DNA of 64,000 nucleotides from Roseococcus pinisoli (GCF_018413645.1 NZ_JAHCDA010000001.1:558001-622000), one strand, 5' to 3'. Counted from the stretch's first letter, positions 1 to 9,207 are shown. Program-made: numbers and translations. Notes: generated from the sequence alone by a model not told the origin.

Positions 1-48
1 ACCGGCCAGAACCTCCGCGTCGACGGCGGCATCACGCGCTCGGTCTGA
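1..48 (+). CDS. C-terminal end of a short-chain dehydrogenase/reductase (partial)
   Basis: The last 15 codons and a TGA stop of a gene that enters from the left edge. The tail reads TGQNLRVDGGITRSV. The 'GxxxxVDGG' strand next to the C-terminus is typical of classical SDR enzymes such as 3-oxoacyl-ACP reductases, where it closes the NAD(P)-binding fold. Substrate and cofactor cannot be told from this fragment. It converges on tldD with 12 bases between stops. Confidence 0.7.
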   Translation, partial: TGQNLRVDGGITRSV

Positions 49-60
49 GGGGCGGCCCCC

Positions 61-1497
61 TCAGATCCGCGTGCCGCCCACGGTCAGCCCGGTCATCTTC
101 AGGGTGGGCTGACCGACGCCCACCGGCACGCCCTGCCCCTGCTTGCCGCAGGTGCCGATGCCGGGATCCATGGCACTGTCATTGCCGATCATCGAGACCT
201 TGGTCATCGCATCCGGCCCGTTGCCGATCAGCGTCGCGCCCTTCACGGGCGCGCCGATCTTGCCGTCCTCGATGATATAGGCCTCGCTCATCGAGAAGAC
301 GAACTTGCCGGAGGTGATGTCCACCTGGCCGCCGCCGAAGTTCACGGCGTAGATGCCCTTCTTCACGCTGCCGATGATCTCCTCCGGCGAGGCGTCGCCG
401 CCCAGCATGATGGTGTTGGTCATGCGCGGCATCGGGCTGTGCGCGTAGCTCTGCCGGCGGCCGTTGCCGGTCGGCATCACGCCCATCAGCCGCGCGTTCT
501 GCCGGTCCTGGATGAAGCCGCGCAGGATGCCGTCCTCGATCATCACGGTGCGCCCGGTGGGCGTGCCCTCGTCGTCCACGGTGAGACTGCCGCGACGGTC
601 GGCGATGGTGCCGTCATCCACCACGGTCACGCCGGGGGCGGCGATCCGCCGGCCCAGCAGCCCCGCGAAGGCCGAGGTCTTCTTGCGGTTGAAGTCGCCC
701 TCCAGCCCATGGCCGATCGCCTCGTGCAGCAGGATGCCGGGCCAGCCCGGGCCGAGCACCACCTCGGTCTCGCCGGCCGGCGTCGGCACGGCCTCGAGGT
801 TCACGAGTGCCTGGCGCAGCGCCTCCTTCACGCCGCGCTGCCAGCCGCCATCGTCCAGCACGCGCGCATAGGCGAAGCGGCCGCCCGTGCCGTAGCTGCC
901 GGTCTCGCGCCGGCCATCCTGCTCGACCACCAGGCTCACGCTGAAGCGGATCAGCGGCCGCAGATCGGCCACGCGCAGCCCGTCCGGCCGGACGATCTGC
1001 ACCGCCTGCCATTCGCCGGTCAGCGAGGCCATCACCTGCGTCACGCGCGGATCCAGCGCGCGGGCATAGGCATCGAGCTCCAGCAGCAGCGCGGTCTTCT
1101 CCGCGAAGCCCATGGCGCTCAGCGGATTGGCGGCGTCATAGAGCTGCGTGTTGGTCGCCCGCGGCCCGACATCCAGCGTGCCGCTGCGGCCCTGCTTCAC
1201 CGCGCCGACGGTGGCGGCAGCGCGCTCCAGCGCCGCGTCGGTGATCTCGCCGGAATGCGCATAGCCCGCCGCCTCGCCCTGGATGGCGCGCAGGCCGAAG
1301 CCGCGCGCGGTGTCGTAGCTGGCGGAACGGATGCGGCCGTCCTCCAGGCTGATGGCCTCGCTCTCGCGATACTCGAAGAAGAGCTCGCCATCCTCGGCAC
1401 CCTGGGTGGCGTCGCGCAGGCGGCGCTTCGCGGCCTCGGGATCGAGCTCCGCATAGAAGAGGCGGTCGGTGACAGCGAGCGGGGTATCGAGCGGCAT
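61..1497 (-). CDS. tldD: TldD metalloprotease (TldD/PmbA family)
   Basis: TldD pairs with TldE/PmbA as a zinc protease that degrades unfolded peptides and, in enterobacteria, trims modified peptides such as microcin B17. The 478-residue product matches the family's usual length. The zinc motif HEAIGH lies at residues 258-263, followed by the conserved GLEGDF, and a GTCGKQGQG loop sits near the C-terminus, which ends in GLTVGGTRI. The ATG at 1497 was chosen because the protein then begins MPLDTPLAVTDRLFY, close to homologues; the frame stays open 35 codons further upstream without family similarity. No tldE/pmbA is present in the window. It lies 85 bases downstream of the PAS kinase on the same strand. 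Confidence 0.93.
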   Translation of the reverse strand: MPLDTPLAVTDRLFYAELDPEAAKRRLRDATQGAEDGELFFEYRESEAISLEDGRIRSASYDTARGFGLRAIQGEAAGYAHSGEITDAALERAAATVGAVKQGRSGTLDVGPRATNTQLYDAANPLSAMGFAEKTALLLELDAYARALDPRVTQVMASLTGEWQAVQIVRPDGLRVADLRPLIRFSVSLVVEQDGRRETGSYGTGGRFAYARVLDDGGWQRGVKEALRQALVNLEAVPTPAGETEVVLGPGWPGILLHEAIGHGLEGDFNRKKTSAFAGLLGRRIAAPGVTVVDDGTIADRRGSLTVDDEGTPTGRTVMIEDGILRGFIQDRQNARLMGVMPTGNGRRQSYAHSPMPRMTNTIMLGGDASPEEIIGSVKKGIYAVNFGGGQVDITSGKFVFSMSEAYIIEDGKIGAPVKGATLIGNGPDAMTKVSMIGNDSAMDPGIGTCGKQGQGVPVGVGQPTLKMTGLTVGGTRI

Positions 1498-1582
1498 GGG
1501 ATCTTCCGTCCAGGAGGCGGCGGCGCCTCCGTCATAGGTGTTCAGCGCAGGCCCTTCGCGCAAGGACCCTTCGCGCGGGAGG

Positions 1583-4500
1583 TCACGGGGCGGCGGGGGC
1601 AAGCCCCGGGCGGTCCGCCTCGACGATCTTGTCCACGGGGAAGTGGAGGCGCGCGGTGGTACCGATGCCGGGCTTGCTCTCCAGCACCAGGGTGCCGCCC
1701 TGCGCCTCGGTCAGCGCACGGCAGAGATGCAGGCCGAGGCCGGAGCCCGGGAAGCGCCGCGCCAGGGCGCTGTCGATCTGCGTGAAGGGCTCGAACACCC
1801 GCGACAGATCGGCCGCGGCGATGCCGATCCCCGTGTCGGCCACCTCGATGGTGAGGCCGGCGGTATCGGCGCGGGCGCGCATCGCGATCTCGCCGCCCGC
1901 CGGGGTGAACTTCGTGGCATTGCTGAGCAGGTTCAGCAGCACCTGGCGCAGCCGGCGCTCATCGGCGTGCAGGCGCGGCAGCGCAGCCGGCAGGTCGGTG
2001 GCGAGCAGCAGCTTTCCGCTGGCCGCCGCCGCGCCGATCATCCGCACGACGCTTTCGAAGACAGGGCCCAGCGTGACCGTCTCGACGACCACGGGAAGGC
2101 TGCCGCTCTCGGCGCGGGTAATGTCCAGGATGTCGTCGATCAGCGAGAGAAGGTGCCGCCCCGCCTCCTGGATGGCGGCCGAGAATTCCTCGATCTGCTC
2201 GGGCGAGGAACGGCCGTTCAGCACCTCCGAGAAACCGATCACCGCGTTCAGTGGCGTGCGCAGCTCATGGCTCATGGTGGCGAGGAAGCGCGACTTGGCG
2301 CGGTTCGCCGATTCCGACGCCGCCCGCGCGCCCTCGAGCTCCGAGCGGATGCGGCGGTCCTCGGTGACGTCGGTATAGGTGATGACCCAGCCGCCATCCG
2401 GCGTCGGATCAGAGACGACCTCCATGATCGCGCCGTTGGGCCGCGTGCGGATGGACTGGATCGGCTTGCTGCGTGGATGCGCGCGGATCAGATCGGCGTG
2501 CCCGCGCGCCTCCTCGCCCGTGCCGTACTCGCCCCGCTCGTAGAGCATCCCGATCATCGCCTCGAAGCTCATGCCGATCGGCAGGAGGGCTTCCGGAAGC
2601 TCCAGCATCTCAAGGAGCTTGGCGTTGGAGGCGACGAGACGCCCTCCCGCGTCGAAGAGCGCGATGCCATGGCGGATATTGCCGAGCATGACGCCCAGGA
2701 TCTCGGCGCGCCGCGCCGCCTCGGCCTCCGCGCGCACGACGGCGGTGACGTCGGTCTGCGACACCACGAAGCCGCCATCGGGCGTCGGGTCGGAGCTGAC
2801 GATGAGCGTGCGTCCACCCTTCGCCTGCCGCCGGTTCCGGTGCGGGATGCTCCGGTCCAGCGCGCTCAACCGCTCGAGGTTGCGCCGCCCCGCCTCGCCC
2901 TCGCCGAGATTGCCGGAGAGCGCCTGGACCTCGAGGTTCTCTTCCAGGGTCCGACCGACCCAGATCCCGAGATCGTCGATCTCGCTGAACTCCGAGGCCA
3001 GCGCGTTATAGGCCACCAGCCGCCGGTCCGCGCTGTAGAGCAGGATGCCTGAGGTATTGTTCTCGAGCATCGTCTTGAGGATGCCGGCCCGCTGCTCCGC
3101 CTCGGCCTCCGCGCGCACCAGGGCGGTGATGTCCGCGATGGAGACGACGTAGCCGCCATCCGGCGTGGGGTCGGAGGCGATGTCGAGGCGCCGGCCGTCC
3201 GGCAGGTTGCGCTGCGTGCGATGCGCCACGCTGCGGTCCAGGTTCCTGAAGTGGCTGACCCAGCCGGCGGCATTCTCGCCGGGGCTGGAGAAGACCCCGC
3301 GCGCGAGCTGCGCCTCCAGGATTTCATGCTGCGGCGTGCCGGGGACGAGCCGGTCCGCGACCCCCATCAGCTCGCCGGCAAGCGCATTGGCGGCCACCAG
3401 GCGCTTGTCGCGGTCGAAGAGCGCGATGCCCTGGTGGTTGTTGTCCAGCATCACCTGCAGGATGCCGGCGCGGCGCTGCGCCTCCTCCCGCGCGAGCACG
3501 AGCTCCGTCACGTCCGAGGCGGAGACGACGTAGCCGCCGTCGCTGGCCGGGTCGGAGATCATGTCCAGCACCGAGCCGTCGGACCGGCGCCACTGGTAGC
3601 GATGCCGCTGGCGGCGATCCAGGCTGCGCAGGAAGGCGGCACCCTCGGGATCGCCGTCGGGGGCGATGCCGTCGACCCTGCGTTGCCCCGCGATGACCTC
3701 GGCATGGCTGATGCCGATCATCGACATGCCGTCGGCGAAGCCCGCGAGGCGCGCCGCGACGTCATTGGCGGCGACGACGCGCGTCTGGGCGTCGTAGAGC
3801 GTGATCGCCTGATGGGTGGCGTTCAGCGTCGTGGTCAGCACGCCGGCGCGCCGTTTCAGCTCGCGCTCGGCGACGACGCGCGCGGTGATGTCGGTGAGGG
3901 TGAGGACGAAGCCGCCGCCGGGCACCGGGCTCGTCACCAGCTCCAGCTCGGTGCCGTCGGGGCGGCGACGCCGCATCGCGCCCCAAGGGGCGTTGAGGGC
4001 TTCGGAAACGAGGCGTTCCGCGACATCGGCACAACCGAACTCGCCCGCGGCCGCCTGGGCACGAAGGATCTCGCTATCCAGCATCCCCGGGCGGAGCGAT
4101 GCGCCGAGCCCCATCAGGTCGCCGCAGAGCGCATTCGCCGCGAGCAGCCTGCTTTCGGCGTCGAACAGCGCGATGCCGTGGCGCATATTGTCCAGCATGG
4201 CCTGCACCATGGCGGCATGCGCGGCGGCTTCCTCCTGCGCCCGGGTGAGCGCGGTGATGTCCGTGAAGCTGCGGATGCAGCCGCCCTCGGGCGTGGGATC
4301 CGAACGGACCTCGACCACCGTGCCGTCCGGCCGGCGGCGCGTGTAGTTGCCGAGCCGCGTGCGGGACGTCGGATCGCCGTCCTGGGTGTATTCCCCGCTC
4401 TCGATCTGAAGGTTCCGCAGCGCGTCGAAATGCACGCCCGGGACCATGTCCTCGCGCGGAATCCCGGCCATGTCGGCGCCGAGCGCATTGGCGGTGATCA

Positions 4501-6094
4501 TATGGCCCGCGGCGTCGTAGAGGATGACGCCGTGGCGCATGTTGTCGAGCACGGTCTGCAACGTCGCGGCGCGGCGGGTCGCCTCGGCCTCCGCCGCGAC
4601 CTGCCCGGTCACGTCGGTATAGCTGCGGACGAAGCCGCCACCGGGCAGCTTGTCGGTCACGACCTCGATCGTCATGCCCTGGCTGTTGCGCCGGTGGTAA
4701 CGGTCGGGCCCGTAGAGGCCGACACGACGCCGCTCCGCGAGGAAGGCCTCCGCCGTTTCGCCGGCACCATGCCCGCCGGCGGCGAATTGCAGCCGGCGCA
4801 GTTCCTCCAGCGTCGTGCCCGGCTGGAAGCTCTCGGCCGGGATGCCGCACAGCTCGGCCGCGAGGCGGTTGGAGGCGATGACGCGCTCCTGCGCGTCGAA
4901 CATCACGATGCCGTGCCGCGTGCTCTCGATCATGGTCGAGAAAAGCTCGATCCGATCGCGGATCTCGGCCTGGGCGTGCTGAAGCTCGGTGACGTCGGTC
5001 ACGACCATGGCGTGGCCGCCGCCGGGAAGCGGCACGCTGCGGTTGACGGTGGTCACGCCGCTCGCGCTCTGCTCGAAGCTATAGGGCGCGGCGACGAGGG
5101 GAAGGCGGCGGTTCACTTCCGCCTCGGGGTCGACGCCCCGCCCGAAATAACCGGCCAGCGCGCGGCGCATCAGGATGTCGCGCAGGTGGTCGCCCACCGA
5201 GATGGGGCTGTGCGCCAGGATCCGGTTATAGGCCGGATTCACCAGCGTGCAGCGCAGGTCGGGCCCGTAGACGGCGACGCCCACCGGCAGCGCGTGCATC
5301 AGCGCGTCGTGCCGGGCGATGCGGCGCCGGGCCTCCTGCTCCGCATCGTGCTTCTCGCTGATGTCGGTGAGCTCGGCGAGCCAGCCGCCATCGGGCATGG
5401 GCTGGTTGTCGACGCGCAGCGTCCGGCCATCGGGCTTCGAACGCTCGAAGCGCGCGGTGATCGCCTGGGGATAGGCCGAAAGGCGCGCGGAGCTGTGCTG
5501 CGCCATCTCCGCATCGAACTCGCCGGCCTCGTACTGGCGCTGGACGATCTCGGTGACCGTCATGCCCTCGCGCACCGCGTCCGGGGGAAGGCCGACCATC
5601 TCGGCATAGGCCGGGTTGCTCAGGATCAGGTGGCGCTCGGAATCATACTGCGCGACGCCGGTGCCGAGGCGGGACAGCACCTCGGAGACGGCACGCATCC
5701 GGGCCTCCGCCGCCTCGCCCGCCTCCACGAGCTCCGAGACGTCGGCGAGGCAGAGAAGCCGGCCGCCGCCCGGCAGGGGCGCCAGGCGCAACTCCAGCCC
5801 GCGCCCCGTGGCGTCGCGCAGCAGGCGCCGGGGATGGCGCTCCGGCGCCAGCTCCAGGAGCTCAGCCAGCCGCGCCTCGGCATCCCCCTCGCCCAGCACG
5901 CCCTGGACGGCCAGGAGGCGCAGGACCGCCTGTTCCGCCGTGCCGGGGGGCAGCTCCGTCGTGCGCATGCCCAGCAGGTCGAGCATCGCGCCATTCACGA
6001 GAATGAGGCGGCCCTCCCCGGAAAAGGCCATCAGCGCGATCGGCAGCGCCGCCAGCGTTTCCGCCTCAGGCGCGTCGATCTCGCCGGAACTCAT
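1583..6094 (-). CDS. Soluble sensor histidine kinase with ten tandem PAS domains
   Basis: A 1503-residue hybrid-free histidine kinase. Ten PAS-like units follow one another at about 120-128 residue spacing, with cores near residues 12, 136, 265, 386, 513, 631, 755, 880, 1008 and 1135. Each has a 'hGIxLFDxxxRLVAxN'-like core and ends in 'DPTPDGGxVxSxTDVT'. Then come a HisKA domain (SHELRTPLN, phospho-acceptor H1276), the N box NLLSNATKFTP, G1 DTGIGI and G2 GSGLGLHLC. No transmembrane segment, HAMP or receiver domain is visible, so it should act in the cytosol with a partner regulator encoded elsewhere. Its ATG overlaps the ctaA stop (ATGA). Repeat similarity suggests internal duplication of PAS units. 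Ligand unknown. Confidence 0.93.
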   Translation of the reverse strand: MSSGEIDAPEAETLAALPIALMAFSGEGRLILVNGAMLDLLGMRTTELPPGTAEQAVLRLLAVQGVLGEGDAEARLAELLELAPERHPRRLLRDATGRGLELRLAPLPGGGRLLCLADVSELVEAGEAAEARMRAVSEVLSRLGTGVAQYDSERHLILSNPAYAEMVGLPPDAVREGMTVTEIVQRQYEAGEFDAEMAQHSSARLSAYPQAITARFERSKPDGRTLRVDNQPMPDGGWLAELTDISEKHDAEQEARRRIARHDALMHALPVGVAVYGPDLRCTLVNPAYNRILAHSPISVGDHLRDILMRRALAGYFGRGVDPEAEVNRRLPLVAAPYSFEQSASGVTTVNRSVPLPGGGHAMVVTDVTELQHAQAEIRDRIELFSTMIESTRHGIVMFDAQERVIASNRLAAELCGIPAESFQPGTTLEELRRLQFAAGGHGAGETAEAFLAERRRVGLYGPDRYHRRNSQGMTIEVVTDKLPGGGFVRSYTDVTGQVAAEAEATRRAATLQTVLDNMRHGVILYDAAGHMITANALGADMAGIPREDMVPGVHFDALRNLQIESGEYTQDGDPTSRTRLGNYTRRRPDGTVVEVRSDPTPEGGCIRSFTDITALTRAQEEAAAHAAMVQAMLDNMRHGIALFDAESRLLAANALCGDLMGLGASLRPGMLDSEILRAQAAAGEFGCADVAERLVSEALNAPWGAMRRRRPDGTELELVTSPVPGGGFVLTLTDITARVVAERELKRRAGVLTTTLNATHQAITLYDAQTRVVAANDVAARLAGFADGMSMIGISHAEVIAGQRRVDGIAPDGDPEGAAFLRSLDRRQRHRYQWRRSDGSVLDMISDPASDGGYVVSASDVTELVLAREEAQRRAGILQVMLDNNHQGIALFDRDKRLVAANALAGELMGVADRLVPGTPQHEILEAQLARGVFSSPGENAAGWVSHFRNLDRSVAHRTQRNLPDGRRLDIASDPTPDGGYVVSIADITALVRAEAEAEQRAGILKTMLENNTSGILLYSADRRLVAYNALASEFSEIDDLGIWVGRTLEENLEVQALSGNLGEGEAGRRNLERLSALDRSIPHRNRRQAKGGRTLIVSSDPTPDGGFVVSQTDVTAVVRAEAEAARRAEILGVMLGNIRHGIALFDAGGRLVASNAKLLEMLELPEALLPIGMSFEAMIGMLYERGEYGTGEEARGHADLIRAHPRSKPIQSIRTRPNGAIMEVVSDPTPDGGWVITYTDVTEDRRIRSELEGARAASESANRAKSRFLATMSHELRTPLNAVIGFSEVLNGRSSPEQIEEFSAAIQEAGRHLLSLIDDILDITRAESGSLPVVVETVTLGPVFESVVRMIGAAAASGKLLLATDLPAALPRLHADERRLRQVLLNLLSNATKFTPAGGEIAMRARADTAGLTIEVADTGIGIAAADLSRVFEPFTQIDSALARRFPGSGLGLHLCRALTEAQGGTLVLESKPGIGTTARLHFPVDKIVEADRPGLAPAAP

Positions 6095-7179
6095 GGAGCC
6101 GGTTCACGCAGCGCGTGCCAGGCGCAGAGGCCGGCCGCGAGCACGCCGACCGCCAGCGCCTGATGCGCGGTGCCGAGCGCCGGCGGGACCACGCTCAGCA
6201 GCGTGGCGATGCCGAGCGCGTATTGCGCGGCCACCGCGCCGGCCATGACGAACACCGCGCGGCGGGCGAAGCCGTCCGGCAGGCGGCGCCAGGCGGCGAT
6301 GGTGGCGCCCACCATCGCCAGCGCCGTCAGCGTTGCCACGAGCCGGTGGTTGAACTGCACGGCCGCGATATTGGCCGTCAGGTTCCGCCAGAGGGGATCG
6401 AGGTCGAGGTAGCCGGCCGGCACGAGGCGCCCGTCCATCAGCGGGAAGGTGTTGTAGGTGAAGCCCGCCCGGATGCCGGCGACGAAGCCGCCCGCCAGCA
6501 TGGTCAGCGCGGCCAGCCAGAAGGCGGCCAGGACCTGCCGGCGGACCTTGCCCGTGGCGGGCCCCGCGGCGCCGACGGCCGGCCGGCCGCGCAGCAGGTC
6601 GAGCGCCGTCCAGACGATGGCGGCGAAGAGCAGGAAGGCCATGCCGAGGTGGATCACGAGCCGGTAGGGCGAGACGGTGGTGCGGTCGGCCTCGAAGCCC
6701 GAGGCCACCATGAACCAGCCGATCGCCCCCTGCATGCCGCCCAGCACGAAAAGGAGCCCGAGCCGCGGCATCAGCCCGCGCGGGATCTGCCCGCGCCACC
6801 AGAACCACAGGAAGGGTAACAGATAGGCGAAGCCGAGCAGGCGCCCCCAGAAACGGTGGATCCACTCCAGCCAGAAGATGCGCTTGAAGCCCTCGATCCC
6901 GAAGCCGGCATTCACCAGCTCGTATTGCGGGATGGTCCGGTACAGGTTGAAGAGCCGCTGCCACTCGGCCTCGGAAAGCGGCGGCAGCATCCCCGCGACC
7001 GGCGCCCATTCCATGATGGAGAGGCCGGAGCCCGTCAGGCGCGTGGCGCCGCCGAGGGCGATCATCACCCAGATGGCGGCCGCAACCGCCAGCAGCCAAT
7101 AGGCCACCGCGCGTGAGGAGGTCTCCTCGGCCCGGACAGCGGGGGAAGCAGGGGAATGGCGGCGGACGTCTAACGGCAT
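6091..7179 (-). CDS. ctaA: Heme A synthase, COX15/CtaA family
   Basis: Converts heme O to heme A for the aa3 oxidase encoded at 44-50 kb. The 362-residue protein is a polytopic inner-membrane protein with about eight hydrophobic segments. It shows the family's GGATRLTGSGLSI loop, the EWIHRFWGR histidine motif in the first half and FNHRLVA in the second half, the pseudo-duplicated heme ligand regions. The ATG at 7179 (MPLDVRRHSP) is preferred over a longer reading that would run into the divergent glycosyltransferase gene. The stop overlaps the start of the ten-PAS kinase by four bases. It is unlinked to ctaB but complements it functionally. Confidence 0.93.
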   Translation of the reverse strand: MPLDVRRHSPASPAVRAEETSSRAVAYWLLAVAAAIWVMIALGGATRLTGSGLSIMEWAPVAGMLPPLSEAEWQRLFNLYRTIPQYELVNAGFGIEGFKRIFWLEWIHRFWGRLLGFAYLLPFLWFWWRGQIPRGLMPRLGLLFVLGGMQGAIGWFMVASGFEADRTTVSPYRLVIHLGMAFLLFAAIVWTALDLLRGRPAVGAAGPATGKVRRQVLAAFWLAALTMLAGGFVAGIRAGFTYNTFPLMDGRLVPAGYLDLDPLWRNLTANIAAVQFNHRLVATLTALAMVGATIAAWRRLPDGFARRAVFVMAGAVAAQYALGIATLLSVVPPALGTAHQALAVGVLAAGLCAWHALREPAP

Positions 7180-7286
7180 CTGCTCGGTATAATAGCGATC
7201 TTTCCGCTTGGCAGCCCAAGGGAAATCCGCGGCTGCGGCGAGGGGCCGGGCTTGTGGCCGGGGCGCGGCGCTGGTAACGCGCGCCG

Positions 7287-8009
7287 ATGTCCGCCGCACC
7301 GCTCGTTTCGGTCGTCATTCCCGTGCGGAACGAGGCCCCGAACATCGCCCCGCTCGTCGCCGAGATCGAGGCCGCCCTGGCCGGCGTCGCGCACGAGATC
7401 GTCTATGTCGACGACGGCTCCACGGACGATACCCCCCGTGTGCTGGCGGAGGTCGCCGCCTCCGAGGTGCCGCTGCGCTGGCTCCGGCACCGGGCGAGCT
7501 GCGGGCAGTCGGCCGCCGTGGTTACCGGCGTGAAGGCGGCACGCGGCACCTGGATCGCAACCCTGGACGGTGACGGCCAGAACGACCCGGCCGATATCCC
7601 GAACCTCCTGGACCGCGCCCAGCGCGAGGGCGGCGGCGACATCCTGGTTGCCGGGCACCGGGTGAGCCGGAAGGACACCTGGGTGAAGCGGCGCTCCTCG
7701 CGGATCGCCAACGGCGTCCGCTCCCGCCTGCTGCGCGACGCCACGCCCGATACCGGCTGCGGGCTGAAGCTCTTCCCCCGCGCCCTTTTCCTGGGCTTCC
7801 CGCATTTCGACCACATGCATCGCTACCTCCCGGCCCTGGCGCTGCGTGCCGGCGCGCGGGTGGTGAGCGAGCCCGTGAACCATCGCCCCCGGGTGCGCGG
7901 CGTCTCCAACTACGGCACGCTCGACCGGCTGGCCGTGAGCCTGCTGGACCTCATCGGGGTCGCCTGGCTCCAGCGGCGGGGCAAGCGCCCCGAGGTCGAG
8001 GAACCGTGA
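7287..8009 (+). CDS. Family 2 glycosyltransferase (polyprenyl-phosphate sugar transferase type)
   Basis: A 240-residue GT-A enzyme resembling dolichyl-phosphate mannose synthase (DPM1) and related polyprenyl-phosphate glycosyltransferases. The nucleotide-sugar site is seen as VDDGSTD at residues 41-47 and the metal-binding DGDGQND at 94-100. There is no C-terminal membrane domain, so it resembles the short soluble or peripheral DPM1 form. It probably moves a sugar from an NDP-sugar to a lipid phosphate carrier; sugar and acceptor are unknown. It is divergent from ctaA with about 107 bases between the starts, and 10 bases upstream of the TVP38-like gene. Confidence 0.85.
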   Translation: MSAAPLVSVVIPVRNEAPNIAPLVAEIEAALAGVAHEIVYVDDGSTDDTPRVLAEVAASEVPLRWLRHRASCGQSAAVVTGVKAARGTWIATLDGDGQNDPADIPNLLDRAQREGGGDILVAGHRVSRKDTWVKRRSSRIANGVRSRLLRDATPDTGCGLKLFPRALFLGFPHFDHMHRYLPALALRAGARVVSEPVNHRPRVRGVSNYGTLDRLAVSLLDLIGVAWLQRRGKRPEVEEP

Positions 8010-8019
8010 CGGGCCTCCC

Positions 8020-8706
8020 ATGAGCTGGGCCGCCCTCGGCCGCTTCCTGCTCATGGCCGCCGGCCTGGCCCTCGGCGGGCTGCTCCTGCGCCTGCTGGGC
8101 GCGGCGCCCGGCACGGCCTGGGTGGACCTCTATATCCGCGACCAGGGGCTGCTCGGCGAAAGCCTGTTCCTCCTGATCGGCGCGGCTGCCCTGGCGGCCG
8201 GCCTTCCCCGGCAGGCCGTGGCCTTCCTGGGTGGCTATGCCTTCGGCACGGTGGTCGGCGTCGGCCTCGCGCTGGCGGCGCAGCTCCTCGGCTGCGCCAT
8301 CGCCTTCTTCTGGGCGAGCGCCGTGGGGCGCGCCTGGGCGGAGCGGCGGCTGGCCGGGCGGTTCGGGCCGCAGCTGCGACCGATCGTGGCGCTGCTCCGG
8401 GAAAACCCCTTCGGGGCCACCCTGGCGCTCCGGCTCTTCCCGGTGGGGAACAACCTGGCGCTGAACCTGCTGGCTGGGATGTCCGGCATCCCGGCCGTCG
8501 CCTTCCTCAGTGCCTCGCTGCTGGGCTACGTGCCACAGACGGTGGTCTTCGCGCTGCTCGGCAAGGGCGTGCGGGTGGACGGCGCCTGGCAGCTGGTCCT
8601 CTCCGGCCTGCTGCTGGCCATCAGCATCGGCCTCGGCGTCTGGCTGATGCGGCGGCACCGGGCCGGCCGGGCGGTGGGCGACGAGGCCAGCTTCAAGGGG
8701 CCATAG
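8020..8706 (+). CDS. TVP38/TMEM64 (VTT) family membrane protein
   Basis: A 228-residue integral membrane protein with about five or six hydrophobic segments. The central stretch GLPRQAVAFLGGYAFG and the later RLFPVGNNLALN fit the VTT/SNARE-associated domain shared by DedA and TVP38 proteins. Family members act in membrane homeostasis and lipid scrambling, but this subgroup has no fixed assignment. It probably shares a transcript with the glycosyltransferase ten bases upstream, which would fit a lipid-linked sugar task at the inner membrane; that link is inference. Confidence 0.8.
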   Translation: MSWAALGRFLLMAAGLALGGLLLRLLGAAPGTAWVDLYIRDQGLLGESLFLLIGAAALAAGLPRQAVAFLGGYAFGTVVGVGLALAAQLLGCAIAFFWASAVGRAWAERRLAGRFGPQLRPIVALLRENPFGATLALRLFPVGNNLALNLLAGMSGIPAVAFLSASLLGYVPQTVVFALLGKGVRVDGAWQLVLSGLLLAISIGLGVWLMRRHRAGRAVGDEASFKGP

Positions 8707-8720
8707 CCCCCTCTCCCGGC

Positions 8721-9005
8721 TCAGTGCAGCGTGAACACCCCGTTGGAGTAGCGCAGCTCAGCCGGCCGGATCAGCGCCTCGCTGGCCACGCGGACGGAGT
8801 GCAGCGGCCCCTCGATCTCCCGGCGCCAGAAGTCCAGGAAGCGCGCCAGCTCGGGGAATTCCGGCGCCAGGTCGTGCTTCTGCCAGATGAAAGTCTGAAG
8901 GACGGCGGGGTGGTCCGGCATGCCGTAGAGCACTTCGGCGGTCATCAGCCGCCAGTCGGGATGCCAGCCGGAAGGGCGGACCACGGGCACCAGAGCTTCG
9001 AACAT
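8721..9005 (-). CDS. usg: Usg family protein
   Basis: A 94-residue protein matching the small alphaproteobacterial Usg family, named from the tryptophan-operon region in Caulobacter. The core reads LTAEVLYGMPDHPxxLQTFIWQ-like, followed by LAPEFPELARFLDFW and LHSVRVAS, the family's signature blocks. The function is unknown in all members. The start is preceded by GGAGG about seven bases upstream. It diverges from groES, so its promoter shares the 281-base region carrying the CIRCE elements. It converges on the TVP38-like gene with 14 bases between the ends. Confidence 0.85.
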   Translation of the reverse strand: MFEALVPVVRPSGWHPDWRLMTAEVLYGMPDHPAVLQTFIWQKHDLAPEFPELARFLDFWRREIEGPLHSVRVASEALIRPAELRYSNGVFTLH

Positions 9006-9089
9006 GCGTTCCGACCTCCTTCGCTGATCAATCGCGTCCGGCCGGCCCCTCCTCTGCGGCGATTCCCAGGGGCCGGACAGGAATGTCAG

Positions 9090-9105
9090 CCTGGCATGCC
9101 AGGCG
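9090..9105. promoter_or_regulatory. Perfect 16-bp palindrome between usg and groES
   Basis: GCCTGGCATGCCAGGC reads identically on both strands. It lies 85 bases upstream of the usg start and 37 bases upstream of the first CIRCE element, a position suited to a dimeric regulator acting on either gene. No known operator was recognised. Confidence 0.4.
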
Positions 9106-9141
9106 GGAACGATTCCATAAATTTCTTTCTATTACAGCGCA

Positions 9142-9168
9142 TTAGCACTCTAACCCCGAGAGTGCTGC
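9142..9168 (+). promoter_or_regulatory. CIRCE element 1 (HrcA operator) upstream of groESL
   Basis: TTAGCACTC, nine bases, GAGTGCTGC. The left arm matches the CIRCE consensus fully and the right arm in seven of nine positions. CIRCE is the binding site of the heat-shock repressor HrcA. It lies 119 bases upstream of the groES start and just upstream of the best -35 candidate. Confidence 0.9.
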
Positions 9169-9176
9169 TTCTTGCC

Positions 9177-9204
9177 TTGACTCATACCGGGGCGCCTCTT
9201 AGAC
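9177..9204 (+). promoter_or_regulatory. Candidate groESL promoter between the two CIRCE elements
   Basis: TTGACT at 9177-9182, a 16-base spacer, and TTAGAC at 9199-9204. The CTTGACT stretch could also serve as a sigma-32 type -35 (CTTG). Transcription would start near 9211, inside CIRCE element 2, which suits repression by HrcA. The -10 match is weak, so this is a reading by eye only. Confidence 0.35.
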
Positions 9205-9207
9205 CCT

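Noticed and set aside
3221..6163. 980-codon plus-strand open frame across the PAS kinase
   Set aside because: Ala/His/Asp/Gly-rich shadow translation without motifs; the minus strand encodes clear PAS, HisKA and ATPase domains.
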